Assembly: GCF_902859805.1 (NCBI RefSeq)
Contig: NZ_CADIKC010000004.1
Span: 496,001-560,000, forward strand
DNA length: 64,000 nucleotides
From: Paraburkholderia sediminicola
GTDB taxonomy: Bacteria > Pseudomonadota > Gammaproteobacteria > Burkholderiales > Burkholderiaceae
Reading direction: 5' to 3'
The position numbers and the translations under genes were made by a program. Positions 26,379 through 34,534 of the stretch are shown in pieces. Each line of letters opens with the position of its first letter. The first letter of the stretch is position 1. Under the pieces are notes generated by a model that had not been told where the DNA came from, made no database searches, and worked only from the letters and a program-made list of their open reading frames with translations.

Positions 26379-27857
26379 ATGCAGGACACCCTCCGACGCG
26401 GCTCAGCGCCCGCCAGCGACGATTCCGAAATGTTCGAACTCGCGCCTGTTTCGCTCTGGCTCGAAGACTTCAGCGGCGTGCGTGCACTATTTGACAAATG
26501 GCGGGCAGAAGGCGTGACCGATCTGCGGGCTCATTTCGCCGAATATCCGGCCCTTGTCGCCGAATGCGCGCATAGCATCGGCGTCATCAAGGTCAACCAG
26601 AAAACGCTGACGCAATTCGAGGCCGCCGATTTCGACGCGCTCACCGGCAATCTCGCCTCCGTGTTCCGCGACGACATGCTCAAGACTCACCTCGAGGAGC
26701 TATGTCAACTGTGGGCCGGCCAGGCGCATTTCACGAGCCAGACGGTCAACTACACGCTCGGCGGACGCCGCCTCGACGTCCTGCTCAAGGGCGCCGTGCT
26801 GCCCGGCCATGAAGACCGCTGGGACCGCGTGCTGGTATCAGTCGAAGACATTACCGAACTCGAAGGCGCGCGGCATCGGGTGACGCTTGCCGAACAGTAT
26901 GTGCGCGGCCTGTTCGAATATTCGCCGGTCTCGTTGTGGGTGGAGGATTTCAGCGCGGTCAAACGTCTGCTCGACGACGCGCGCTCCGCCGGCATCAGCG
27001 ATTTCCGCGTGTTTACTGACGTGCATCCCGAGTTTGTCGAGCGCTGCATGCAGGAAATCCACGTACTCGACGTGAACCAGCACACGCTCGACATGTTCGT
27101 GGCAAAAGACAAGAAAACGCTGCTGGCGCGCCTGCCCGACGTTTTCCGCGACGATATGCGGCCACATTTCCGCGAGCAGTTGATCGATCTATGGGACGGC
27201 AAGCTGTTCCAGCAGCGCGAAGTGCTCAACTATTCGCTCGACGGCAACGAGGTGCACGTGCACCTGCAGTTCTCCGTATTGCCGGGTCACGAAAAGAATT
27301 GGGACCTGGTGCTGGTAGCCCTTACCGACATCACGGCGCGCAAGAAGGCCGAAGCTTACCTGGAGTTCCTCGGCAAACATGACGTGCTGACCAAGCTGCG
27401 CAACCGCTCCTTTTACGTGGATGAACTGAACCGGCTGGAGCGCAAGGGTCCGTGGCCGGTGACCATCATCATGGCCGATCTGAACGGCCTCAAACGCGTG
27501 AACGATCAGCTCGGCCATGCGGCCGGCGACGCCCTGTTACGGCGTGCGGGCGAAGTCCTCGCCAAAGCGACGGACTCGCCGTTTCACGCGGCGCGCATCG
27601 GCGGCGACGAGTTCGCGATCCTGATGCCGGACACCGACGAGCGTGGCGGCGCGGCAATGATCGACGCGATCCGGCAACTGGTCGATCTGAACAACCAGTT
27701 TTATCCGGGTTCTCTGCTGAGTCTTTCGATGGGTGCGGCGACGTGCCAGCGCGGCGACCGTCTCGAAGCCGGTGTGCAACGCGCCGATCTGCTGATGTAT
27801 GAGGAAAAGCACGCGCACTACACGAACCGTCCGTCCGCGGACGCGCCGGAGGACTGA
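26379..27857 (+). CDS. Diguanylate cyclase with two duplicated PAS domains (PAS-PAS-GGDEF)
   Basis: 492 soluble residues. Two PAS-type domains (about 17-165 and 178-320) are clear repeats of one another: both open with (L/Y)(A/S)PVSLW(L/V)EDFS, both contain VFRDDM, and both end with a LPGHE...D(I)T segment. The GGDEF domain follows, with the Mg-binding DLNGLKRVND segment (about 367-376) and an intact IGGDEFAIL (GGDEF at 408-412), so cyclase activity is predicted. No RxxD inhibitory site occurs at the usual position five residues before GGDEF, so product inhibition may be absent. There is no membrane segment, so the PAS pair presumably senses a cytosolic ligand or redox state and controls c-di-GMP. 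Confidence 0.93.
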   Translation: MQDTLRRGSAPASDDSEMFELAPVSLWLEDFSGVRALFDKWRAEGVTDLRAHFAEYPALVAECAHSIGVIKVNQKTLTQFEAADFDALTGNLASVFRDDMLKTHLEELCQLWAGQAHFTSQTVNYTLGGRRLDVLLKGAVLPGHEDRWDRVLVSVEDITELEGARHRVTLAEQYVRGLFEYSPVSLWVEDFSAVKRLLDDARSAGISDFRVFTDVHPEFVERCMQEIHVLDVNQHTLDMFVAKDKKTLLARLPDVFRDDMRPHFREQLIDLWDGKLFQQREVLNYSLDGNEVHVHLQFSVLPGHEKNWDLVLVALTDITARKKAEAYLEFLGKHDVLTKLRNRSFYVDELNRLERKGPWPVTIIMADLNGLKRVNDQLGHAAGDALLRRAGEVLAKATDSPFHAARIGGDEFAILMPDTDERGGAAMIDAIRQLVDLNNQFYPGSLLSLSMGAATCQRGDRLEAGVQRADLLMYEEKHAHYTNRPSADAPED

Positions 27858-27904
27858 CGCCTCGCCGTGCAGCAGCCAGGTTCGGGCCGGGGCGGAAAGG
27901 CGCG

Positions 27905-28228
27905 TCAGCCCTGGTCGGTCCGCACGGCCTCGCCGTAAGTGCTGACGATCCGCCGATCCTGCTCTTCCGCTGAAAACAGCTCCCATTCGAGGCCATTCAC
28001 GTCCTTGCTGCTCGAGTAGCCTTCTACCGAGTCGTCCTCGAAGCCGACGTGCCGAAGCTGCCCGCCCTTATCCGGCATCTCGTTGATCGAAAAGTTGAGC
28101 AGCTCGGTTCGCCACATCGCGTAACGGCCCGGCACCACAGCCGTGGGCGACTGACCGAGACGGGCACTGTAATCGTCGATGGAAGCCTCGAGGCTGGTAA
28201 CGGCCAAAGCAATATGGAAGCGTTTCAT
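27905..28228 (-). CDS. VOC-superfamily (glyoxalase/bleomycin-resistance) protein
   Basis: 107 residues from the ATG giving MKRFHIALAV. The beta-alpha-beta-beta-beta opening F-H-I-A-L-A-V-T-S-L (4-13) and the later LRHVGFEDDS region mark a short VOC fold that would work as a dimer. It resembles the small extradiol/Cad-type branch. Only one full repeat is present, so the metal site would be formed at the dimer interface. The gene is divergent from the next VOC gene. Confidence 0.75.
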   Translation of the reverse strand: MKRFHIALAVTSLEASIDDYSARLGQSPTAVVPGRYAMWRTELLNFSINEMPDKGGQLRHVGFEDDSVEGYSSSKDVNGLEWELFSAEEQDRRIVSTYGEAVRTDQG

Positions 28229-28374
28229 AGCGGTTTTCCCGACGGTTAGGATGAGGTGTTTCATCGTATCCGCCGCGCGCTGCGGCAACCAGTTGGGCGA
28301 TCATCCCGGTATCGGCATTACCGGTTTGCGCCATAACGGTGACCGGCCCGCCACACAAACAAGGAGCGTCACTG

Positions 28375-28794
28375 ATGCTTTCCCACGTATTCGTCGGTAT
28401 AACGGATTTCGAGCGTGCGTTCGGCTTTTATGGCGTGCTGATGGAAACGCTGGGACTGCGGCTCAAGTTCCGCGATGACGATGCGTGCTGGGCCGGCTGG
28501 ATGCCGGCAGACGCAGCGCGGCCGCTGTTCGTAATTAGCAGACCCCACGACGGTCGTCCGGCCACCGTCGGCAATGGCCAGATGCTGGCCCTGCTGGCCA
28601 CGGACCGCGCCACGGTCGATCGCGCGCATGCTGCGGCGCTCGCTCACGGCGGCGCCTGCGAAGGGCCGCCGGGTTTGCGACCGCAGTATCACGCGGACTA
28701 TTACGGTGCGTATTTTCGCGATCCCGACGGCAATAAGCTCTGCGTGTGCTGCCACGCGCCGGACACAACCTCAGCCACGCAGATAGCCGGTTAA
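28375..28794 (+). CDS. VOC-superfamily glyoxalase-like protein
   Basis: 139 residues from the ATG with AAGGAG upstream; the earlier in-frame ATG lacks one. The fold signature runs from HVFVGITDFERAFGFY (4-19) to YYGAYFRDPDGNKLCV near the C-terminus, the typical end of glyoxalase-like enzymes. Candidate metal ligands are His4 and the C-terminal Asp/Asn region, but the ligand set is incomplete in what I can see. Its stop codon overlaps that of the convergent histidine kinase gene within a shared TTAA. Confidence 0.78.
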   Translation: MLSHVFVGITDFERAFGFYGVLMETLGLRLKFRDDDACWAGWMPADAARPLFVISRPHDGRPATVGNGQMLALLATDRATVDRAHAAALAHGGACEGPPGLRPQYHADYYGAYFRDPDGNKLCVCCHAPDTTSATQIAG

Positions 28795-30191
28795 GCGCCT
28801 GGAAAGCGCAATTCGAAGCGCACCACGCCCGGCACCGGACACACCACGCGTGCCGTGCCGCCGTGCAGATGCATGATCGCTTTAACAATCGCGAGCCCCA
28901 GCCCGCTCGATTCGGTGAACTCGCTGCGCGCCGAATCTCCTCGGTAGAAACGATCGAACAGGCGGTCCAGTTGCTCGCCAGGAATCGGTGTACCGTCGTT
29001 TTCCACCACCACGGTCGCACCCTGCTCGTCCTGTGTGCCGCTTAACCGCACCACCGTGTCGCCCGCGCCGTATCGCACCGCATTCACGACAAGATTGTTG
29101 ATCGCCCGCCGGCATAGCATCGGATTGGCCGACACCACGCCCTGCGCCTCGACGGTAAAACGCATGCCGCGTTCATCGGCGGGGCCTTCGAAATAGTCTG
29201 CGATCCTGATGAGTTCATCGCGCAGATCGACCGGCTCACGGTCGATGGAGAGCGCCGCATGGTCAGCGTGTGCGAGAAACAGAATGTTCTCCGCGATGTG
29301 ACTCAAGCGGTTCAGCTCCTCGAGATTCGATTCGAGCAGTTGCTGATACTCCTCGGTGTCGCGCGGTTTGGCGAGTGTCACCTGGGTCTGGCCGATCAAG
29401 GCGCCCACTGGTGTACGAATTTCATGCGCCAGATCGGCCGAGAACTGCGAGAGACGTTGGTAACCGTCGGCAAGACGGTCGAGCATGGCGTTAAAGGCAT
29501 GCGTAAGCTGGCGCAATTCGACTGGCGCGGCCTCGCTGTCGAGCCGGACCGACAAACTCGCCGGACTGATCTGCGCCGCCCGCGTGGCGATCTCGCGCAC
29601 CGGCCGCAACGCGCGGCGCAGCACGTAATAAGCAAGCAACGTGGCAGCCAGCATGCCGATCAGCGTGGCCAGCACAATTCGATTGCGGTAGGCGGCCAGC
29701 ATGCGCATTTCCTGGGTCATCGGATGCGCGGCAATCACTTCGACTTCGCTGCCATCCTCACGCGCTTTGACGGTAGCGACCGCCCAATGAACCGGCACGC
29801 CGTCCGGCAGCGTGGTCTGGCGAATATCCGAGAGCGTCGGCAAGTGATCCGCCGTGCCGGCCTGCAGCGCAGGTACCGCGACATTGCCGGGGTTCACGTC
29901 GATGAACGGCGCTTCGCCCGGACGGCGGAACAACAGCACATCCTGCTCCGCGCCGAGCATGCTCTCGAACAGCAACGGCCGGCTCTTTAGTTCGCTGACC
30001 GAATAGAGATCGTGCACGATGCGGCTGAAATGCTCGACACGGCCAGTGAGCACCACGTCCGCGCGACGGTGCAACGACAGCTCGGCGGAGTGGTAGAAAT
30101 ACATGCCCAACGTGCCGATCACCACGCACGCGATCGAGGCGAACAGCACCGTGGTGCGAGCCGTCAACGAACGTTCGGTCCACAGTTTCAT
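28791..30191 (-). CDS. Membrane sensor histidine kinase, heavy-metal/HprS-type
   Basis: 466 residues. Transmembrane helices lie at about 12-34 and 170-192 and bound a periplasmic sensor of about 135 residues. A HAMP region (about 192-243) leads to the H-box FSADLAHEIRTPVGAL with phosphoacceptor His256, and a C-terminal HATPase domain with the N box (NNLVVNAVRYGAGD) and the G box SSGLGLAIVKA. It belongs to the CusS/IrlS/HprS (YedV) group. The gene overlaps the response-regulator gene by 4 bp, so they form one operon. Given the molybdoenzyme operon on the other side of the promoter, an oxidative or metal signal at the envelope is plausible but not proven. Confidence 0.9.
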   Translation of the reverse strand: MKLWTERSLTARTTVLFASIACVVIGTLGMYFYHSAELSLHRRADVVLTGRVEHFSRIVHDLYSVSELKSRPLLFESMLGAEQDVLLFRRPGEAPFIDVNPGNVAVPALQAGTADHLPTLSDIRQTTLPDGVPVHWAVATVKAREDGSEVEVIAAHPMTQEMRMLAAYRNRIVLATLIGMLAATLLAYYVLRRALRPVREIATRAAQISPASLSVRLDSEAAPVELRQLTHAFNAMLDRLADGYQRLSQFSADLAHEIRTPVGALIGQTQVTLAKPRDTEEYQQLLESNLEELNRLSHIAENILFLAHADHAALSIDREPVDLRDELIRIADYFEGPADERGMRFTVEAQGVVSANPMLCRRAINNLVVNAVRYGAGDTVVRLSGTQDEQGATVVVENDGTPIPGEQLDRLFDRFYRGDSARSEFTESSGLGLAIVKAIMHLHGGTARVVCPVPGVVRFELRFPGA

Positions 30192-30859
30192 GCGCCGTCG
30201 CCGAATGTATAGCCGATGCTGCGCACCGTATGAATCAGCTTCTTTTCAAACGGATGATCGATCTTCGCACGCAGCCGTTTGATCGCCACGTCGACCACAT
30301 TAGTGTCGCTATCGAAATTCATATCCCACACTTCCGAGGCGATTTGCGTACGCGATAACGCCTCGCCCTGCCGGCGCACCAACAGATGCAACAGCATGAA
30401 TTCCTTATTGGTCAGCGGAATCTCGACGCCTTCGCGCGTCACCTTGCGGCGCAGCACGTCGAGCTTGAGGTCGGCGATCTCGAACACATCGCTCTCGCGG
30501 ATCACGCCGCGGCGCAACAGTGTGCGGATGCGCAACACCAGCTCGGTGAACGAGAAAGGCTTGACGAGGTAATCGTCGGCGCCGAGTTCGAGCCCACGAA
30601 TGCGGTCGCTGACGTGATCGCGTGCGGTCAGAAAAATGACCGGCAGATCGCGCCGCGCCCGTAACGCACGCATGATTTCCCAACCGTCGATACCGGGCAG
30701 CATCACGTCCAGCACCACGAGGTCATACGCGTGCTCGAGCGCCATGTGCAGCCCATCGGTGCCGGTGCGCGCAAGGTCGACTGCATAGCCGCTTTCGCGC
30801 AGGCCTTTCTTCAGATAGTCGCCGGTTTTCGGGTCGTCTTCGATGACGAGGATGCTCAT
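30188..30859 (-). CDS. OmpR-family response regulator (CusR/HprR-like)
   Basis: 223 residues from the ATG giving MSILVIED. The receiver domain (1-115) has the acidic pair Asp8/Asp9, phosphoacceptor Asp51 (VVLDVMLPG) and Lys in VKPFSF. The C-terminal winged helix (about 125-220) ends with the IRSIGYTF signature. It is the first gene of a two-gene operon with the sensor kinase. A direct repeat in the divergent promoter is a good candidate target, see 30966-30984. Confidence 0.92.
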   Translation of the reverse strand: MSILVIEDDPKTGDYLKKGLRESGYAVDLARTGTDGLHMALEHAYDLVVLDVMLPGIDGWEIMRALRARRDLPVIFLTARDHVSDRIRGLELGADDYLVKPFSFTELVLRIRTLLRRGVIRESDVFEIADLKLDVLRRKVTREGVEIPLTNKEFMLLHLLVRRQGEALSRTQIASEVWDMNFDSDTNVVDVAIKRLRAKIDHPFEKKLIHTVRSIGYTFGDGA

Positions 30860-30965
30860 GATGCCTGGTTTCCGACCCCGAGCGCCGCCGTGGGCGTGGG
30901 TCATGAATGTGGACGTGGATATGGCGGCCATTCTACGTGGCCGCGGCGCGCCGTTCATGACGTTT

Positions 30966-30984
30966 TTGTCATCCGCCTGTCACT
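30966..30984. promoter_or_regulatory. Pho-box-like direct repeat between two-component and molybdoprotein operons
   Basis: TTGTCAT (30966-30972) and CTGTCAC (30977-30983) form a direct repeat with TGTCA half-sites 11 bp apart, the spacing used by OmpR/PhoB-family dimers. The first half also pairs with ATGAC at 30957-30961 as an inverted repeat. It lies about 60 bp upstream of the 31044 gene and 105 bp upstream of the response-regulator start. It could bind the local regulator or PhoB. Confidence 0.5.
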
Positions 30985-31043
30985 TGGCGGAGCCGATCGC
31001 GCGCCTAACCTGACGCTACCTTTCACCCACCCAGAGCAGACTC

Positions 31044-31676
31044 ATGAAGATTGTCTCCGCTAATGCGATGCGCGCCTTCGTTGCCCCCGCCCTCGTCGCC
31101 GCCTCATTGTTGGCAGCAGGATCCGTCGCACAAGCTCAGAGCGCCGCGCCCACCGGCGTGCGTGGCACCGTGACCGCGCTCTCGGGCGACGTGCTCAAGG
31201 TCCACACGCGCGACGGCAAAGATGTCGACGTGAAGCTCGCCAAAGACACGCCGATTCGCGGCGTGACGATTGCCGACGTGAACGACATCAAGCCGGACAG
31301 CTATGTCGGCACTGCCGCGATCCCGCAGCCCGATGGCTCGCTGAAGGCGCTTGAAGTGCACGTATTCCCGGCCAGCATGCGTGGCTCGGGCGAAGGACAT
31401 CGCCCGTGGGACCTCGGCTCGAACAGCACGATGACCAACGGAACGGTGGGCTCGCTCGTGGTCAGCAACGGCCGCACGATCACGGTCAAGTACAAGGACG
31501 GCGAAAAGAAAATCGTGATTCCGCAAGATGTGCCTATCGTCGCGCTCGAACCGGGCGACCGTTCGCTGCTGGTGCCGGGCGCGAAGGTCGTGTTGTTCGC
31601 CCATAAGGAAGCTGATGGCTCGATGGCGGCGAATTTCATTTCCGCTGGCGAGCACGGCGTAACGCCGCCGATGTAA
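31044..31676 (+). CDS. Exported beta-rich protein, DUF5666-like, with two similar domains
   Basis: 210 residues. A signal peptide (about 1-31, ending AQA) is followed by two similar domains: about 37-108 opening GVRGTVTALSGDVLKV, and about 130-205 opening NGTVGSLVVSNGRTITVKY. Each reads as small beta strands (V-x-G-T-V..L, then I/V-x-V-K) of an OB-like fold, as in DUF5666-type periplasmic proteins. It is the first gene of a + strand group with the cytochrome b561 and the sulfite-oxidase-like genes. Its role in that system is unknown; a chaperone or ligand-binding job is only a guess. Confidence 0.7.
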   Translation: MKIVSANAMRAFVAPALVAASLLAAGSVAQAQSAAPTGVRGTVTALSGDVLKVHTRDGKDVDVKLAKDTPIRGVTIADVNDIKPDSYVGTAAIPQPDGSLKALEVHVFPASMRGSGEGHRPWDLGSNSTMTNGTVGSLVVSNGRTITVKYKDGEKKIVIPQDVPIVALEPGDRSLLVPGAKVVLFAHKEADGSMAANFISAGEHGVTPPM

Positions 31677-31776
31677 TACGGCGTTTCTTCAAACGCTCTA
31701 ATTTTCAGCTGCTCGAACAGCCGCGTGCCTCAATGACGCGGCTTTCAGATTTCTTCCTGTTTCATCACCGCTGACC

Positions 31777-32409
31777 ATGCCCGAACCGCAAGCGCGCTTC
31801 ATCGTCCACCCCCTCGTCGTACGAATCACGCACTGGATCAACGCGTTTGCCATGGTCTGCATGGTGATGAGCGGCTGGGCGATCTATAACGCGTCGCCCT
31901 TCTTTCCGTTCAAATTTCCGGTGTGGGCGACCGTAGGCGGCTGGCTCGGCGGCTCGATTGCATGGCATTTTGCGGCCATGTGGCTGCTGTGCGCGAACGG
32001 CCTGCTGTATCTGGCGTATGGCATCGGCCGTGGGCATTTTCGCCGCAAGCTATTGCCTGTCTATCCGCGCGACGTCGTACACGATGCCGCATTAGCGATG
32101 CGCTTCAAACTACCGCACAATGCGGGCAAATACAACGCAGTGCAGCGCGCGCTCTATCTCTTCGTATTGTTACTTGGCGTGCTGCTGGTCGCGTCGGGAC
32201 TTTCGATCTGGAAGCCGGTGCAATTCTCGTGGCTTACCGCGGTGTTCGGCGGTTTCGATTTCGCGCGTCGCGTGCATTTTGTCGCGATGGCGGGCGTGGT
32301 GGGTTTTGTTGTCGTGCATCTGGCGCTGGTGCTATTGGTGCCGCGCACGTTGCCGCCGATGTTGACCGGCCGCGCCAAGCTGTCCACGCATGAAAGGAGC
32401 GAGGCATGA
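31777..32409 (+). CDS. Cytochrome b561-type membrane protein
   Basis: 210 residues with four to five hydrophobic helices and candidate heme-binding histidines in IVHPLVVRITHWINAF (9-24) and near VHFVAMAGVVGFVVVHLALV. This fits the four-helix di-heme cytochrome b/b6 domain. Its stop overlaps the next start (ATGA), so translation of the pair is coupled. The natural reading is that it exchanges electrons between the quinone pool and the adjacent periplasmic molybdoprotein, a role played in E. coli MsrPQ by the unrelated-looking MsrQ. Confidence 0.85.
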   Translation: MPEPQARFIVHPLVVRITHWINAFAMVCMVMSGWAIYNASPFFPFKFPVWATVGGWLGGSIAWHFAAMWLLCANGLLYLAYGIGRGHFRRKLLPVYPRDVVHDAALAMRFKLPHNAGKYNAVQRALYLFVLLLGVLLVASGLSIWKPVQFSWLTAVFGGFDFARRVHFVAMAGVVGFVVVHLALVLLVPRTLPPMLTGRAKLSTHERSEA

Positions 32410-33179
32410 GCGACGCAGAACGCAAAGACTCGCGCTGCACGCGTATTGTCCTCGCCGACCACAAACCGCAAATCGAACAATTACAACGGCGCCTGTTCCT
32501 GCGCTCGTCGCTTTCGATCGGCGCGCTGGCGATGCTCTCGGGTTGCAACATGCAGGACGGCGATTCGGTCGACAAGGTGCTGTGGGCCATGTCGCGCTGG
32601 AACGATCGCGTGCAGGGGTGGCTGTTCGATCGCAACAAGCTCGCGCCGACCTACTCGGCGAAAGAGATCACCGACCCGTTCCCCTTCAACGCGTTCTATC
32701 CGGAGTTCGATGCGCCGGATATCGATGGCTCGACGTATCAACTGGAAGTGTCGGGTCTGGTGTCGGACAAGCGCACGTGGAATCTCGATCAACTGCGCGC
32801 GTTGCCCCAGGCCTCGCAGATTACGCGGCATATCTGCATCGAAGGATGGAGCGCGATCGGGCAATGGCGAGGCGTGCCGTTTCGCACGTTCCTCGAGCGC
32901 ATCGGCGCAGATCTGAGCGCACGCTATGTCGGCTTCAAATGTGCTGACCGTTATTACTCGAGCCTCGACATGGCGACGGCCTTGCATCCGCAAACCCAGC
33001 TCACGCTCGACTTCCGCGATGCGCCGCTGCCGGCCAAATACGGCTACCCGCTAAAGCTGCGCGTACCGACCAAACTGGGCTTCAAGAATCCGAAACACAT
33101 CGCGGCGATTTTCGTGACCAACACGAACCCTGGCGGCTATTGGGAAGACCAGGGGTACAACTGGTTTAGCGGGCTATAA
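32406..33179 (+). CDS. Sulfite-oxidase-fold molybdopterin oxidoreductase (MsrP/YedY-like)
   Basis: 257 residues. The N-terminus carries a twin-arginine motif (RRLFLRSS, Arg28-Arg29) running into a lipobox-like LSGC (Cys47), so Tat export, perhaps with lipidation, is predicted. The Mo-coordinating cysteine is Cys144 in RHICIEGWSAIGQW, the signature of the sulfite oxidase/YedY family. The C-terminus ends with KHIAAIFVTN and GYWEDQGYNWF. It lacks a C-terminal dimerisation domain, as monomeric YedY does. Reduction of methionine sulfoxide in envelope proteins is one candidate role; sulfite or other S- or N-oxide chemistry is possible. Confidence 0.9.
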   Translation: MSDAERKDSRCTRIVLADHKPQIEQLQRRLFLRSSLSIGALAMLSGCNMQDGDSVDKVLWAMSRWNDRVQGWLFDRNKLAPTYSAKEITDPFPFNAFYPEFDAPDIDGSTYQLEVSGLVSDKRTWNLDQLRALPQASQITRHICIEGWSAIGQWRGVPFRTFLERIGADLSARYVGFKCADRYYSSLDMATALHPQTQLTLDFRDAPLPAKYGYPLKLRVPTKLGFKNPKHIAAIFVTNTNPGGYWEDQGYNWFSGL

Positions 33180-33197
33180 CGCTTCCCTGGGGCGCGC

Positions 33198-34214
33198 CTA
33201 TACCGCGGTCACATAACGCGGGACCGGTTTAACCACGCGCGGCGGCGGTGGTGCATCGTACACGGTGCGCATACGCTTGACTTCATCAACCGGGCTCAGG
33301 CCGAACAGACGCTTGAACTCGCGGCTGAATTGCGACGCACTTTCGTAACCGACGCGTGCCGCGGCCGCACCTGCATTCAGACCATCGTGCGCCATCAGCA
33401 AACGCGCGTGATGCAAACGCGTGGTCTTCACGTATTGCATCGGCGAGGTTGCCGTCACGGCCTTGAATTGCGCATGAAAGACGGCGAGGCTCATGCCGGC
33501 TTCAGAGGCGAGCGTGTCGACGTCGAGTTGCCCCTGGTAGTCGGCGTGGATACGCCGTAAAGCCTTGGCGATACGGCCGAAATGGTTCTGATGCGTGAGC
33601 GCCGCGCGAATCGCATCGCCCTGCTCGCCCGTCAACACGCGATAGCAGATTTCGCGGACCACGCCTGGCACCAGAATACGCGCATCGAGCGGTGAGGCCA
33701 ACGCGTCCATCAAACGCTGTACGGCATTGGAGAGGGCCGGGTCGAGCGGCGTCGAGTAAATGCCCAGCGGCTCGTTCTGCGTCGCGCCCTGAGTTTCGTT
33801 CAACGCCATCAGCAATTCGGCCACCATGGTCAGATCGACACGCACCGAGATCGCGAGGAACGGCTCTTCCGGACTCGCCTCGGTTTCGCATTCGAACGGC
33901 AGCGGCACCGACAGCACCAGATATTGCTGTGCGTCGTACTGGAACACCTGATCGCCGAGAAAGCCGCGCTTGCGGCCCTGACAGACGATCACGATGCTCG
34001 GCTCGTACATCACGGGCATACGCGGCATCGGACTATTGGCGCGCAACAGGTTGACGCCATCGAAGCTCGAACGCGTCACGCCCGGTTTGGGCGCGAGCAG
34101 ATCGAACAAATCGACCAGACGCTGCTGGGTGGGATCGCCCGGGGAGCCAACGGCGGGGGCCTGCTCGGCCGGATCATGAGTGACCGAAGCGGGTTCAACG
34201 GAACGGGTTGACAT
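33198..34214 (-). CDS. AraC-family regulator with AraC_N domain
   Basis: 338 residues from the ATG giving MSTRSVEP; the upstream in-frame extension is probably untranslated. An N-terminal cupin-like AraC_N domain (about 45-195) is recognised by VIVCQGRKRGFLGDQVFQYD and the following YLVLSVPLPFECE. The C-terminal pair of helix-turn-helix motifs (about 240-325) contains LHHARLLMAHDGLNAGAAAARVGYESASQFSREFKR in pieces. AraC_N proteins of this type commonly sit beside alcohol dehydrogenases and respond to short organic inducers. Here the divergent neighbour is the zinc alcohol dehydrogenase, a likely target. Confidence 0.9.
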   Translation of the reverse strand: MSTRSVEPASVTHDPAEQAPAVGSPGDPTQQRLVDLFDLLAPKPGVTRSSFDGVNLLRANSPMPRMPVMYEPSIVIVCQGRKRGFLGDQVFQYDAQQYLVLSVPLPFECETEASPEEPFLAISVRVDLTMVAELLMALNETQGATQNEPLGIYSTPLDPALSNAVQRLMDALASPLDARILVPGVVREICYRVLTGEQGDAIRAALTHQNHFGRIAKALRRIHADYQGQLDVDTLASEAGMSLAVFHAQFKAVTATSPMQYVKTTRLHHARLLMAHDGLNAGAAAARVGYESASQFSREFKRLFGLSPVDEVKRMRTVYDAPPPPRVVKPVPRYVTAV

Positions 34215-34534
34215 GACGGTATAGTGACGCGCAAGAGAATAATGCTTGAAATTTAGCACCAAACGACCTACTGCGCTCATCGCCAGGAGTTTTAGGCAAA
34301 TCTTCAAGACATTCAGGTATTCCCCGGTTCGCTCCCGGCCCCTACTATGGAAACCCTGCCGGATCATCTATTTCCACGCTGCGCCGGGCTCGGTTACCCG
34401 TTCACCGTTTCGGTGAATACGTCGACCACCGCCTGCGCCCTGATCCCGGTTCATGACAAGGTTTGGCCGCATCGGCGACGCGTGTCGCTCATCGCCGGCG
34501 CCTTGCGACATCACCCTCTTTGCTGGAGTTACCC
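34215..34534. other. Divergent promoter region of araC-type and alcohol dehydrogenase genes
   Basis: 320 bp without a supported gene, sitting between the two divergent starts. The right end carries the GGAG ribosome site of the dehydrogenase. I could not pick out a confident AraC half-site pair. Confidence 0.4.

Noticed and set aside
27560..27620. RxxD inhibitory site in the diguanylate cyclase
   Set aside because: A KATD tetrapeptide occurs but is eight residues before GGDEF rather than five, and lacks the Arg.
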